Below are positions 54,121 to 62,831 of a stretch of 64,000 bases of DNA, one piece after another. Positions within the stretch are counted from its first letter, which is position 1. The number at the start of each line of letters is the position of its first letter. The stretch is from Streptomyces lanatus (GTDB lineage: Bacteria; Actinomycetota; Actinomycetes; Streptomycetales; Streptomycetaceae), in NCBI RefSeq assembly GCF_014655715.1, contig NZ_BNBM01000004.1, positions 319,639-383,638 on the forward strand. Direction: 5' to 3'. A program made the translations under genes and the position numbers. The notes under the pieces are model-generated. The model was not told the DNA's origin, searched no databases, and saw only the letters and a list, made by a program, of their open reading frames with translations.

Positions 54121-55254
54121 TCAATCCTTCATTCGCGCCGCCTCGGTCACGTTTTGGACTCCTCTCGCGACCGCCAGGCGGGCCGCGCCCACCACGGTGC
54201 CGAGATCACCGACCTGGCTGCTGACCACCTCGGTGGGCCAGCTCAGCCGCTCAAGCTCGGCCCGCACACCGGGCAGGAGCTGCGGAAACGCACCGGTGCT
54301 GCCGCCCAGCACAAGCAGCCCCGGATCCAGTACGGCGGTCACGGCGGCGGCCAGCCGGCCCACGTCCACGGCGTGCCGGGCGACGACGGCGCAGGCCGGG
54401 GCACTGCCCTGTCCGGCGAGCGCGAAGAGCTGCTCGGCCGTGCGGGGCCCCGCGCCGTCGGTATCCGGCCATGCCTCGGCGGCCCGGCGCAGCAGGGAAC
54501 GGGCCCCGATGTACTCCTCCAGGGCCTCGTGGCGGGGCTCCAGATCGTCGTCCCAGGGGTAGGGCAGCCGGGCGAGCTCTCCGGCGGCCCCGTTCGCCCC
54601 GGCCAGCACCTGGCCTCCCACGACGATGCCGAGACCGATACCGACGCCGATCCGCAGATAGCCGAAGGTGTGCCGGCCGCGTGCCGCGCCCTCGTGCAGT
54701 TCCGCGAGCGCGGCGCAGTTGACGTTGTTCTCCAGGTGGACGGGCACTCCGGGCGGCAGCGCGACGGCCACCGCGTCGAAGACGGGCCCCGCCTTGGCGG
54801 TGGCCGGGCGCATCCGCTGCGGGGCGGTGACATCACCGACGGCCACGACGATCGTGCGCAGCGGGGCGTCCACGGGGAGCGCCGAGAGCGCGTCCCGCAC
54901 GACGTCGGCGGCCTCGTCCCGGGGCCCGGTGGCCTCGGCGAGCAGGGTGCCGTCCAGGCCGCAGCCGCGGACCCGGGTGAGCGCGGGGCCGAGGTCGACG
55001 GCGAGCACGGCACCGGCGGCCGGGCCGAGGCGGTAGACGGCCGCGTTGCGGCCCGTGCCGCTGGAGGCGGTGCCGGAGTGTGCGGCCAGCCGGACGCCCT
55101 CCAGTTCTGCGACGGCTGCCGAGACCGTCGGTTTGGACAGCCGCGCGAGGCTGGCGAGCTGCGGCCGGGTCGCCGTGCCAGCCTGGGCCAGCACGGCGAA
55201 TACATGGCTGGCGCTCTCGGTCAGACGGGGGACTCTCACCACGTCGTTTTCCAC
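54121..55254 (-). CDS. ROK-family transcriptional regulator
   Basis: The 377-residue protein has an N-terminal winged helix-turn-helix (ATRPQLASLARLSKPTVSAAVAEL) and a C-terminal ROK sugar-binding domain (AVLAVDLGPALTRVRG, then YLRIGVGIGLGIVVGGQVLA and GANGAAGELARLPY). The usual ROK zinc-site cysteines are not obvious. I chose the GTG at 55254 after a GGGGG ribosome site, because a longer version would add an unstructured Arg-rich extension. It lies upstream of, and in line with, the importer operon and divergent from the BadF-family kinase. A TTCGTTAG/CTAACGAA repeat is in the divergent gap, so it probably controls both sides. Confidence 0.83.
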   Translation of the reverse strand: MENDVVRVPRLTESASHVFAVLAQAGTATRPQLASLARLSKPTVSAAVAELEGVRLAAHSGTASSGTGRNAAVYRLGPAAGAVLAVDLGPALTRVRGCGLDGTLLAEATGPRDEAADVVRDALSALPVDAPLRTIVVAVGDVTAPQRMRPATAKAGPVFDAVAVALPPGVPVHLENNVNCAALAELHEGAARGRHTFGYLRIGVGIGLGIVVGGQVLAGANGAAGELARLPYPWDDDLEPRHEALEEYIGARSLLRRAAEAWPDTDGAGPRTAEQLFALAGQGSAPACAVVARHAVDVGRLAAAVTAVLDPGLLVLGGSTGAFPQLLPGVRAELERLSWPTEVVSSQVGDLGTVVGAARLAVARGVQNVTEAARMKD

Positions 55255-55397
55255 AGTTCCCCCAGGTGACAGGCTGCTCTCCCGGGCCGATCGGCTCGGC
55301 GGAAGGCGGCGATGGGTTGCCCTGGCGGCACGCGTCGCCGACCCGGGCGAAAGGCCCGGGAAGCCGACTGCGGGACGCCTATTGACACGCACTGTAC

Positions 55398-55421
55398 TTC
55401 GTTAGTTAACTTCCTAACGAA
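55398..55421. promoter_or_regulatory. Inverted repeat TTCGTTAG-N8-CTAACGAA
   Basis: The perfect 8-bp arms lie between the divergent ROK and BadF-type genes, with the spacer containing GTTAAC-like sequence. Its AT content is far above the local average and its position fits an operator for the ROK regulator. Confidence 0.68.
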
Positions 55422-55552
55422 CGTCACGGTACTCGCCTGCCGTGGTCCGTCCAGAGGCCCGTCCCGGGGCTTCCCTAGTTCTTCAACTGTCTTGCCCTCC
55501 GGCACGGTTCGCCCGCCGTCGCAGCACACAGCGCACCGACGAAAGAGGATCC

Positions 55553-56461
55553 GTGCAGGTCACCCCCTTGTCCGACCCTGTCCTGGTCGGCATCGACGTG
55601 GGCGGCACCAAGACGCATCTCCGCGCGCATGCCGGGGGCGCCCTGGTCGCCGACCATGTCCGCACGAGCAGCGGCTGGCGGCCGCACGACCCGGTGGCCG
55701 CCGCCGGCTGGCTTGCCGCGCTGGTCGCCGACGCCCTGCCGAAGGGGATGCGCCCGGCCGCCCTCGCCGTGGGCGGGCACGCCTGCGAGACACCTCGCCA
55801 GTGCGCGCAGATCCGCACCGCGCTCCAACTCCACTTCGACGCACCCGCGTTGGTGGTGGGTGACGCCGAACTCCTCGTGCCCGCAGCCGGGTTGGACAAG
55901 GGCGTCGGCCTGGTCGCCGGCACCGGATCCGTGGCGGTCGGCCGGCTGGCCGACGGCACCCCGGTCCAGGTCGGCGGCTGGGGCGCGGTCCTCGGCGACG
56001 AGGGCGGCTCGGCCGGTCTGGTCCGGGAGGCCGCACGGGCCGTATGGGCCTCCCACGACCTCGGCGAGGAGCCCGACGCACTCGCACTCGGGCTCGTCGA
56101 CGCGTTCGGGGTCTCCGAAGTACCCGCGCTAGGCGCGGCGATGGAGAGCGCCAAGAGCCCCTCGGCGGAATGGGGCCGGCACGCACCGGTGGTGTTCGCC
56201 GCCGCCGCGGCCGGTTCACCGCTCGCCCGTGCGGTGATCGACGAGGGCGGGCGCTCACTGGCCGCGCTGGTCGGGCAACTCGCCGCCCGTGGGGTCCCGG
56301 TGGACGACGTGGTGGTGGCAGGCAGCACGATCCTCGCGCAGTCCGTCCTGTACGACGCCTTCGCCGCCTCGCTCGCCGACAGCGTGCCGGGAGCCAAGCC
56401 CCGCCCCCTGGAAGTGCCGCCGGTCGAGGGGGCCGTGGCGCTCGCCCGTTCACTTGTGTGA
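55553..56461 (+). CDS. BadF/BadG/BcrA/BcrD-type ATPase, sugar-kinase-like
   Basis: This 302-residue actin-fold protein has phosphate motif 1 (LVGIDVGGTKTHLRAH) and phosphate motif 2 with GLVAGTGSVAVGRLAD. GGWGAVLGDEGGSAGLVREA matches the sugar-binding part of N-acetylglucosamine kinases, which belong to this family. It is therefore likely to phosphorylate an imported amino sugar or hexose. The GTG start at 55553 follows AAAGAGGA. It is divergent from the ROK regulator. Confidence 0.83.
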   Translation: MQVTPLSDPVLVGIDVGGTKTHLRAHAGGALVADHVRTSSGWRPHDPVAAAGWLAALVADALPKGMRPAALAVGGHACETPRQCAQIRTALQLHFDAPALVVGDAELLVPAAGLDKGVGLVAGTGSVAVGRLADGTPVQVGGWGAVLGDEGGSAGLVREAARAVWASHDLGEEPDALALGLVDAFGVSEVPALGAAMESAKSPSAEWGRHAPVVFAAAAAGSPLARAVIDEGGRSLAALVGQLAARGVPVDDVVVAGSTILAQSVLYDAFAASLADSVPGAKPRPLEVPPVEGAVALARSLV

Positions 56462-56630
56462 CACCTGCCGGACGCCGGGCCATCCCGAGTCCGACACAAC
56501 TCGCCCGTAGATCTTCGCTCGTAAGACTCGATCCCGTGCGCCTCATGCGTCTCCCGCGCTCCAGTCGGTCGAGTCGATTCATTCGATCTCTTTCCGGCCG
56601 TAGGGCCGTAGAACTCCGAGAGAGGCACGC

Positions 56631-58544
56631 ATGCCGTCATCCGCCACAGGCCACGCCCTCACCCTCAATAGAAGGCGCTTTCTCGCGACCTCCGTCGCAG
56701 GCGGGGCGGCCCTGGTGGCCGTGCCCGCCTTCGCCGGCTGGCTGCCCGCCGCCGACGCCAAGGCCGCGACGAACCCCGCCGCGTTCGTGGACGACTACAA
56801 GACCAACGTCACCGCGAACCAGACGCCCGAGACCAACGCGGTCGTCCGGATCCTCGGCGGCTTCGCGAAGGTCTGGAAGACCGGCGGCGCCTGGAACACC
56901 GGCACGCCGCTGATGCCCGAGGTGCTGCGCGCCAACATGCGCTACTGCGCGCACATCACGGCACGGCGCACCGAGGCGGAGGCGAAGCAGGCGTTCATCA
57001 CCGACCGCCAGCACCAGAGTTACTCCGTGATCGCCGGGCTCGGCCCGCTGGCCGAGCTGTACAAGGCGGGTGCCAAGGCGGTCACGTCCATCACCAGCGC
57101 ACCGGACGGCACTCCCGCGGGCAAGATCAGCGACTCGCTGCCCGCCGACGCCCCGGCCGGATCCGCGGTCGGCGCGGGCTCGCACGACTCGGAGCTCGGC
57201 AAGGTGGCCGAGCTGGTCGACACCGTGCGCGGCCCCTTCGCCTCCAGCAACCCGGCCAAGTTCGCCTTCCAGTACCCGCGTCCGTGGCGGATGAACGAGG
57301 ACAGCGAGGTCGTCGACACCGGTAAGAAGGACGCGTTCGGCTTCCCCGTCTACGAGTCGGAGGTGATCGTCGCCCCGCAGCTGCTGCGGCAGCGCGGCGA
57401 GACCCCTGCCGAGGACGGCGGCTTCCCCAGCGGTCACACCAACGCCATCCACCTCGCTTCCCTGGCCTACGCGTACGCCGTGCCCGAGCGCTTCCAGGAG
57501 ATGGTGACCACGGCGTTCGACCTCAGCCACGACCGCATCGTGTCCGGCATGCATTCCGCGGTCGACGTCATCGGCGGCCGCGTCATGGCCACCGCCCTGG
57601 CCGCCGCCACGCTGGCCGACCCGGCGAACGCCGAGCTCAAGGCCGCGGCACGGGCCCAGGCCCTCGCCTACTTCCAGGAGAAGACCGGCACGACGGCCGA
57701 CACGCTGTACGCCCACGCCCACTCGGCCGGTCCCGACTCCGACCCGTACTCCGACCGGGACGCCAACGCCCGCACGGTGAAGCCCAAGCTGACGTACGTG
57801 CTCACCCGACGCGGCCGGGACACGGACCTGACCGTGCCCAAGGGCGCCGAGGTGCTGCTGGAGACGCGCCAGCCGTATCTGACGGCGGCCCAGCGCCGTG
57901 AGGTGCTGCGCACGACCGCGCTGCCCGCCGGGTACGTCCTGCTGGACGGCTTCGAGCAGTGGGGGCGGCTCGACCTGTTCACGGCGGCGGACGGCTACGG
58001 CGCCTTCGACGCGGACGTGACGGTCACCCTCGACGCGGCGGCCGGCGGCTTCGGCGCGGCGGACAGCTGGCGCAACGACATCCGAGGCGAGGGCGGCCTG
58101 ACCAAGCGCGGCACCGGCACGCTCACCCTGACCGGGCACAACCGCTACCACGGCGGCACCGTCGTCGAAGGCGGCACGCTGGTCGCGGCCTCCGCCAACG
58201 CGCTCGGCCAGGGCGACGTACGCGTGACGGGCGGCGCCCTCCGCGCGGACAAGGTGCTGCGGGTGCGCGGCTCCTACGTCCAGCAGGGCGACACGCGGCT
58301 GGAGCTGCTGCTCCGCAAGAACCACGGTCCGGCCCTGGAGGTGTCGGGGCGGGTCGTGCTGGGCGGCGTACTGTCGCTGCGGCTCGACGCGGAGCGCCCG
58401 CCGGTCGCGGGGACCACGGTCCCGGTGATCGAGGCGCGGCGGCTTCGCGGCCAGTTCGACCGCATCGAGCTGAACTCCGACACGCTGCGGGCCGTACCCG
58501 TCTACACGACGGATGGTCTGTCGGTACGACTCCTGAAGCGGTAG
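56631..58544 (+). CDS. Tat-exported PAP2-family phosphatase with autotransporter-type beta repeat
   Basis: The 637-residue protein has a Tat signal (NRRRFLATSVAGGAALVAVP). The PAP2/vanadium-haloperoxidase triad of motifs is complete: KFAFQYPRP fits KX6RP, FPSGHT is present, and RIVSGMHSAVD fits RX5HX3D. This half should be an acid phosphatase or haloperoxidase-type enzyme outside the cell. The C-terminal part (about residues 480-520) contains GGLTKRGTGTLTLTGHNRYH and GGTVVEGGTLVAASANALGQ, which match autotransporter-associated beta-strand repeats, unusual for a Gram-positive. It may be a beta-helical adhesion or substrate-binding stalk. The gene stands apart from its neighbours. Confidence 0.83.
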   Translation: MPSSATGHALTLNRRRFLATSVAGGAALVAVPAFAGWLPAADAKAATNPAAFVDDYKTNVTANQTPETNAVVRILGGFAKVWKTGGAWNTGTPLMPEVLRANMRYCAHITARRTEAEAKQAFITDRQHQSYSVIAGLGPLAELYKAGAKAVTSITSAPDGTPAGKISDSLPADAPAGSAVGAGSHDSELGKVAELVDTVRGPFASSNPAKFAFQYPRPWRMNEDSEVVDTGKKDAFGFPVYESEVIVAPQLLRQRGETPAEDGGFPSGHTNAIHLASLAYAYAVPERFQEMVTTAFDLSHDRIVSGMHSAVDVIGGRVMATALAAATLADPANAELKAAARAQALAYFQEKTGTTADTLYAHAHSAGPDSDPYSDRDANARTVKPKLTYVLTRRGRDTDLTVPKGAEVLLETRQPYLTAAQRREVLRTTALPAGYVLLDGFEQWGRLDLFTAADGYGAFDADVTVTLDAAAGGFGAADSWRNDIRGEGGLTKRGTGTLTLTGHNRYHGGTVVEGGTLVAASANALGQGDVRVTGGALRADKVLRVRGSYVQQGDTRLELLLRKNHGPALEVSGRVVLGGVLSLRLDAERPPVAGTTVPVIEARRLRGQFDRIELNSDTLRAVPVYTTDGLSVRLLKR

Positions 58545-58640
58545 CGGCGACTCGGGCGGGAGCTGATGCAGAGTGGGCCCATGGGTCGGCTCCGGATCAG
58601 CTTCCGCCAGCTCGCGGTCGGCTGCGCCGCGGAGCGGACG

Positions 58641-60287
58641 ATGACGCTCGAACAGCAAGCAGTCCCGGCCCCAACCCTGGACGCCCTACCCGACCGCCGC
58701 CGCCCGCGGCGCCTCGTCGTGCCACTTCTCGTGGTCGTGCTGCTGGCCCAGATGGCGGTCGCGATGGTGACGACCGCCCTCCAGCAGACGCCGACCATCG
58801 ACGAGCCCGTGTACGTCGGCACGGCGGCCGAGTACCTCCACGAGCACCGCGTTGTCCACAACCCCGAGCATCCGCCGCTGGGGAAGCTGGTCATCGGCGT
58901 CGGAGTGGCACTCGCCGCTCCGACCGTCGACTCGTCCTTCACCGGCGATCAGGGTCAGCTGGGCCGGCATCTGCTGTACGAGTCGGGGAACGACCCCTGG
59001 CGACTGATGCTGTTCGCCCGGTTGCCCATCATCGCCCTGACCCTCGCGTTCGGTCTTGTCGTGTTCGCCTTCGCCCGTGAACTCGCCGGTGTGGCAGCCG
59101 GGTTGGTGGCGCTCGGGCTGTACGCCTTCTCCCCCGACGTCATCGCGCACGGCTCCCTCGCCACACTGGACGTCCCGGCGGCCGGGTTCGTGCTGACGTC
59201 GGTCTGGCTGCTGTGGCGGGCCCGTCTCCGGCCGCGCCTCTATGTCCCCCTGGCAGGTGCGGCGCTCGGCGCGGCTCTGGCGACGAAGATGAGCACGCTG
59301 GCGGCGATCCCGGCGCTGATCGTGCTCGCCGGACTGTCGGTCTGGTGCGCGTCCCGCCGACGGGCCCTCAAGCGCGCGGTCCTCGCTGCCGCTGTCGTGA
59401 CGCTGACCGCGATCGCCGTCGTATGGGTGTCGTATCTGATGGTCGATCCGCGGCTGCGCTGGGTGCCGGAACAGCCCGTTCCCGCGGTGCACGGGCTGCG
59501 GGGGCTCGCCGTGGACCTGCTGCCGTTCCCGGAGGCCTATCGGGACGGGATGCGGGTCCAGTTCGACTTCGAGGACTACCCGTGGCAGGGCTATCTGTTC
59601 GGGCGGCTCTACACCGGCTCGCTCTCGTACTACCTGCCGGCCGCGCTGCTGGTGAAGACCCCGCTCGGCATGCTCGCCCTGTGGGTGGCGGGCGCGGTCG
59701 CGCTGGTGGCCGTACGACGTCTGCGGCCCGCGGCGCCGTATGTGCTGCTGCCCGCCGCCGTGCTGCTCGGCGCGGCCATGCTCGGGTCGCGGGACTTCGG
59801 CACGCGCTACGCCGTCCAGACGCCGATGTTCCTGGCGGTGGCGGCGGGGTGTGTGCTCGCGGTGCGGTGGCGGTGGGCGCCGGTCGCGGCGGGGGCGATG
59901 GTGCTGTTCGTCGCCGCCAGTTCGGTGCGGACGTTTCCCTACTATCTGCCGTACTCCAACGAGGCGTTCGGCGGTCCGGCCAGGACCCATCTGCGGCTGC
60001 ACGACTCGAATGTGGACTGGGGTCAGGACCTGGGCAGGCTCGCCGACCGGCTGCGGGAGAAGTACCGGGGCGAGCGGATCTGGCTGGTCTACAAGGGCAG
60101 TGGGGTGCCGTCGTACTACGGCATCCGGGCCGCCGATCCGCGCAAGGTGCCCGTCGACGAGGTACGGGGGCTGCTTGTGGTGTCGGACTCCTCGGTGGCC
60201 AAGGCGACCGGGCGGCTGGCCGCGCTGATCGACAGCAGCCGGCCGATCGACACGGTCGGTCATTCGATCACGATCTACCGTCGCTGA
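58641..60287 (+). CDS. PMT/ArnT-like integral membrane glycosyltransferase
   Basis: This protein of about 548 residues has around 11-12 hydrophobic segments. The first outer loop carries TPTIDEPVYVGTAAEYLHEH and NPEHPPLGK, the acidic and His/Pro pattern of GT-C transferases using dolichol- or undecaprenyl-phosphate sugars. The C-terminal domain is soluble (HDSNVDWGQDLGRLADRLRE). The start is uncertain: ATG 58566, 58581 and 58641 are in frame, and 58641 gives the most typical N-terminus. Probable protein or glycan glycosylation outside the cell; acceptor unknown. Confidence 0.78.
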   Translation: MTLEQQAVPAPTLDALPDRRRPRRLVVPLLVVVLLAQMAVAMVTTALQQTPTIDEPVYVGTAAEYLHEHRVVHNPEHPPLGKLVIGVGVALAAPTVDSSFTGDQGQLGRHLLYESGNDPWRLMLFARLPIIALTLAFGLVVFAFARELAGVAAGLVALGLYAFSPDVIAHGSLATLDVPAAGFVLTSVWLLWRARLRPRLYVPLAGAALGAALATKMSTLAAIPALIVLAGLSVWCASRRRALKRAVLAAAVVTLTAIAVVWVSYLMVDPRLRWVPEQPVPAVHGLRGLAVDLLPFPEAYRDGMRVQFDFEDYPWQGYLFGRLYTGSLSYYLPAALLVKTPLGMLALWVAGAVALVAVRRLRPAAPYVLLPAAVLLGAAMLGSRDFGTRYAVQTPMFLAVAAGCVLAVRWRWAPVAAGAMVLFVAASSVRTFPYYLPYSNEAFGGPARTHLRLHDSNVDWGQDLGRLADRLREKYRGERIWLVYKGSGVPSYYGIRAADPRKVPVDEVRGLLVVSDSSVAKATGRLAALIDSSRPIDTVGHSITIYRR

Positions 60288-60331
60288 CTGCGGGGCTGGT
60301 CGACACGGTGTGTGAGCTATGTTGAGGCACT

Positions 60332-61279
60332 GTGGGAGACAAAAGAGGCGCACCGGTGCCATCGCCGCAGCAGGCGCGCGCACAGGCATCCGCCATCACC
60401 TCGGGAAAAACGGTCCCGGAGACCGAGGCATCGCCGACTTCCCAGCTCAGGACGCTCTTCGACCAGCCCCGGCTCTCCCCCGGGCAGCGGCGCATCGCCC
60501 AGTATCTGATCGAGCACATCACAGAGGCCGCGTTCCTGTCGATCACCGATCTGGCGGACCGGGTCGGTGTCAGCCAGCCGTCCGTGACCCGTTTCGCCGC
60601 GGCGGTCGGCTTCAGTGGTTACCCCGCGCTACGGGAGAAGCTCCAGTCGATCGCCCTGGGAACCCTCGCCGGAGGTCCCGTCGCCGCGGACGAGAACGGC
60701 GCCAATGAACTCCAGTCCGCCGTGGACGCGGAGATCGAGAACCTGGAGAACCTGCGGCGCGACTTCGCCGACCCCGACCAGGTCATCGACATCGGCCGCA
60801 AGCTCTCGGCGTCGACCCCGCTGACGATCCTCGGGCTGCGCATCTCGGCGTCCCTGGCGGAGTACTTCGCCTACGCCGCCCGCCGTATCCACCCCGATGT
60901 ACGGCTGGTGAACCGGGGCGGCAGTACCGCCTACGACGCGCTGCTCCAGTCGCGCGAGGCCGGCGGCACCTGGGTGCTGGCGTTCTCCATGCCCCGGCAC
61001 GCGCAGGAGACACTGACGGCCGTGCAGGTCGCGCGCAGCGCCGGGCTGAAGGTCGCCCTGATCACCGACCTGGCGCTCGGGCCCGTGGCCGACACGGCCG
61101 ACGTCGTCTTCGCCACCGGCACCGGCTCCCGGCTGGTCTTCGACTCCTACGCCGCGCCCGGCGTGATGGCCGCCGCGCTGCTGCAGGCCATGACCGACGC
61201 CGATCCGGAGCGTACCCAGGGCCGCCTGGAGGAGTACGAGCACATCTCCGACCAGCACCACTTCTTCCTCCGGGACTGA
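60332..61279 (+). CDS. RpiR/MurR-family regulator with SIS domain
   Basis: The 315-residue protein has the RpiR helix-turn-helix (LSITDLADRVGVSQPSVTRFAAAVGFSGYPALRE) and a C-terminal SIS domain (ILGLRISASLAEYFAYAARR, then LAFSMPRHAQETL) that binds phosphosugars. Such regulators control amino-sugar and phosphosugar genes. The GTG start at 60332 follows GAGG. It is not next to the importer/lyase operon but may sense the phosphosugar made by the BadF-type kinase; this is an inference from proximity. Confidence 0.88.
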   Translation: MGDKRGAPVPSPQQARAQASAITSGKTVPETEASPTSQLRTLFDQPRLSPGQRRIAQYLIEHITEAAFLSITDLADRVGVSQPSVTRFAAAVGFSGYPALREKLQSIALGTLAGGPVAADENGANELQSAVDAEIENLENLRRDFADPDQVIDIGRKLSASTPLTILGLRISASLAEYFAYAARRIHPDVRLVNRGGSTAYDALLQSREAGGTWVLAFSMPRHAQETLTAVQVARSAGLKVALITDLALGPVADTADVVFATGTGSRLVFDSYAAPGVMAAALLQAMTDADPERTQGRLEEYEHISDQHHFFLRD

Positions 61280-61325
61280 ACCCAGGCCAAAGTGGTTCAC
61301 AGGGGCAACTTTCACAACAAAGCGC

Positions 61326-61343
61326 GCATGAATGTTTTCATGC
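61326..61343. promoter_or_regulatory. Inverted repeat GCATGAA-TGTT-TTCATGC
   Basis: Perfect 7-bp arms with a 4-nt centre lie in an unusually AT-rich patch (to about 61380, including ATATATAAATA) downstream of the RpiR gene. It could be an operator or promoter for the small gene at 61635 or a short RNA. Confidence 0.4.
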
Positions 61344-61555
61344 TCCTTGCAAAGCAGACGGCATATATAAATACTGCACACGCAACATCCGCCCGCCGAA
61401 AGCAGCCGGTCCGCTCATGCGCACGTCACCCCATCCGTCGTGCGACAGCCGCCTGTCTTTCCGGGCTCCTCCGCGAGCAGCCGTGGCCGCCGTCTCCTAC
61501 CCGCGTCGGCGTTCGGGCTGTTCGGTCGGGCATCGCCTGCGCGAGCGCCCGTGGC

Positions 61556-61589
61556 GGCGGCCCCGGTCATCCCCTAGACCGGGGCCGCC
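61556..61589 (+). terminator. Strong hairpin upstream of the gene at 61635
   Basis: Perfect 12-bp arms GGCGGCCCCGGT and ACCGGGGCCGCC surround a 10-nt loop. Its position inside an otherwise gene-free stretch of 355 bp, 46 bases before a start codon, is compatible with termination of RpiR transcription or leader attenuation. Confidence 0.6.
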
Positions 61590-61634
61590 CCGACCCCGTC
61601 GGACACCCCAGACGACGCCGCACACCCGGAAGCG

Positions 61635-62009
61635 ATGACCATGACCCTGACGACGACGCGCATCAGCCCGGACTGGCCGTGCCAGGTCAAGACCCCCGGT
61701 TCCTACGACTGGGAACGCTCCGCCGCCAAGTGGCTGCGCGAGCTGGTGCCGGCCCGCTACGCCAGCTATCCGGCGCTGATCCGCCACCCCGTGCTGCTGG
61801 CGCGGCATGCGCAGATCCAGGTCCAGAACGAGATCCGGGTCGCGCGCACCGCCCTGCAGACGGCGCGGGCCGACCTGCCCGCGCTCGGCATGCCCGAGTC
61901 GGTCATCGAGCACACCATCAAGCTGTACGCGGCCGAGGTCATGCAGTTGCAGCACATCGCCCGCAGCGTGCGCGCGGTGTCCCAGGCGCTGGTCGACCGC
62001 GGGCGCTGA
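61635..62009 (+). CDS. Hypothetical helical protein
   Basis: This 124-residue protein is unrecognised. A polar N-terminus (SPDWPCQVKTPGSYDWERSA) precedes helices with Arg/Ala/Leu composition (IRVARTALQTARADLPALGM, then IKLYAAEVMQLQHIARSVRA) that may form a coiled coil or small helical bundle. The start ATG lacks a strong ribosome site; a second ATG two codons on is possible. It converges with the CBM2 gene. Confidence 0.55.
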   Translation: MTMTLTTTRISPDWPCQVKTPGSYDWERSAAKWLRELVPARYASYPALIRHPVLLARHAQIQVQNEIRVARTALQTARADLPALGMPESVIEHTIKLYAAEVMQLQHIARSVRAVSQALVDRGR

Positions 62010-62022
62010 GCCACGCCGCGGG

Positions 62023-62754
62023 TCAGGACGCGCCGGCCGTCGCCGCACAGGTGACCGTCGCCGAGGGCTCCCCGGACGAGTCCGAAGTGTCGGCGAGGAA
62101 CCCGAACTTGACGCTGGCTCCGGGCGCGAGGGTGCCGTTCCACGACGCGTTGGAGACCGTCGCCCTGCCGTCCGGGGTGTTGGAGAGGGTGCCGTCCCAG
62201 ACCTGGGTGAGGCGGACACCGTCGGGCGGTACGACCGTCGCGGTCCAGCCGGAGGCCGAGGCGGCGGGCGCGTTGGTCACCGTCACCTCGCCCTGGAAAC
62301 CGCCCTGCCAGCTGTTGACGGTCCGGAAGGACGCGGTGCAGGCCGGATCACCGGGGGGATCTTCGGAGGCAGTCGGCTCGGGCTCGGCGGGGGCGCTCTT
62401 GGAGGGCCCCGGTTCCCGGGCCGCGGTGTCGTCATCGCGGCTGGTCAACACGAGTGCGCCGCCGAAGCCGATGACCGCCGCCGCCGTCACGGCAACCGCG
62501 ATGGCCGTGCGGCGAAAGCCGGGTCCGGAGCTTGCAGGCCCCCGCCCCCGTCCCACCTCGGCGACCGCCGGCAGTTCCTCGGTCGCGTCCTCGATGTCGG
62601 GCACGGCCACGCTCTCGTAGCCACCCTGGTCCTCCTCCCACTCCCTGAACAGCTCCGCGAGGGCGTCGGTGCGGCGTGGACGCAGGACGCGGATCGGTTC
62701 CAGGACCGTGCCGTCGTCCGGCTCCGGCTCCCCGGGGTCGGGCCGTGTGGACAC
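62023..62754 (-). CDS. Membrane-anchored CBM2-type cellulose-binding protein
   Basis: About 243 residues: an acidic cytoplasmic N-terminal segment of about 85 residues, one membrane helix (AIAVAVTAAAVIGFGGALVL), a Pro/Glu linker and a C-terminal CBM2. The CBM2 shows the terminal cysteines and three conserved tryptophans in NSWQGGF, ASGWTATV and NASWNGTL. No catalytic domain is present, so it would tether the cell to cellulose or chitin rather than cut it. The start is GTG 62754, six bases after AAGGAG. Known CBM2 modules are usually found fused to secreted enzymes, so this topology is unusual. Confidence 0.78.
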   Translation of the reverse strand: MSTRPDPGEPEPDDGTVLEPIRVLRPRRTDALAELFREWEEDQGGYESVAVPDIEDATEELPAVAEVGRGRGPASSGPGFRRTAIAVAVTAAAVIGFGGALVLTSRDDDTAAREPGPSKSAPAEPEPTASEDPPGDPACTASFRTVNSWQGGFQGEVTVTNAPAASASGWTATVVPPDGVRLTQVWDGTLSNTPDGRATVSNASWNGTLAPGASVKFGFLADTSDSSGEPSATVTCAATAGAS

Positions 62755-62831
62755 ACCGCTCTCCTTCCGTCCCCGTCTGCACGGGGCTCGCCAATCCCCG
62801 AGGAGAGATACGGGGCCCGCGCCCCGCCGGT

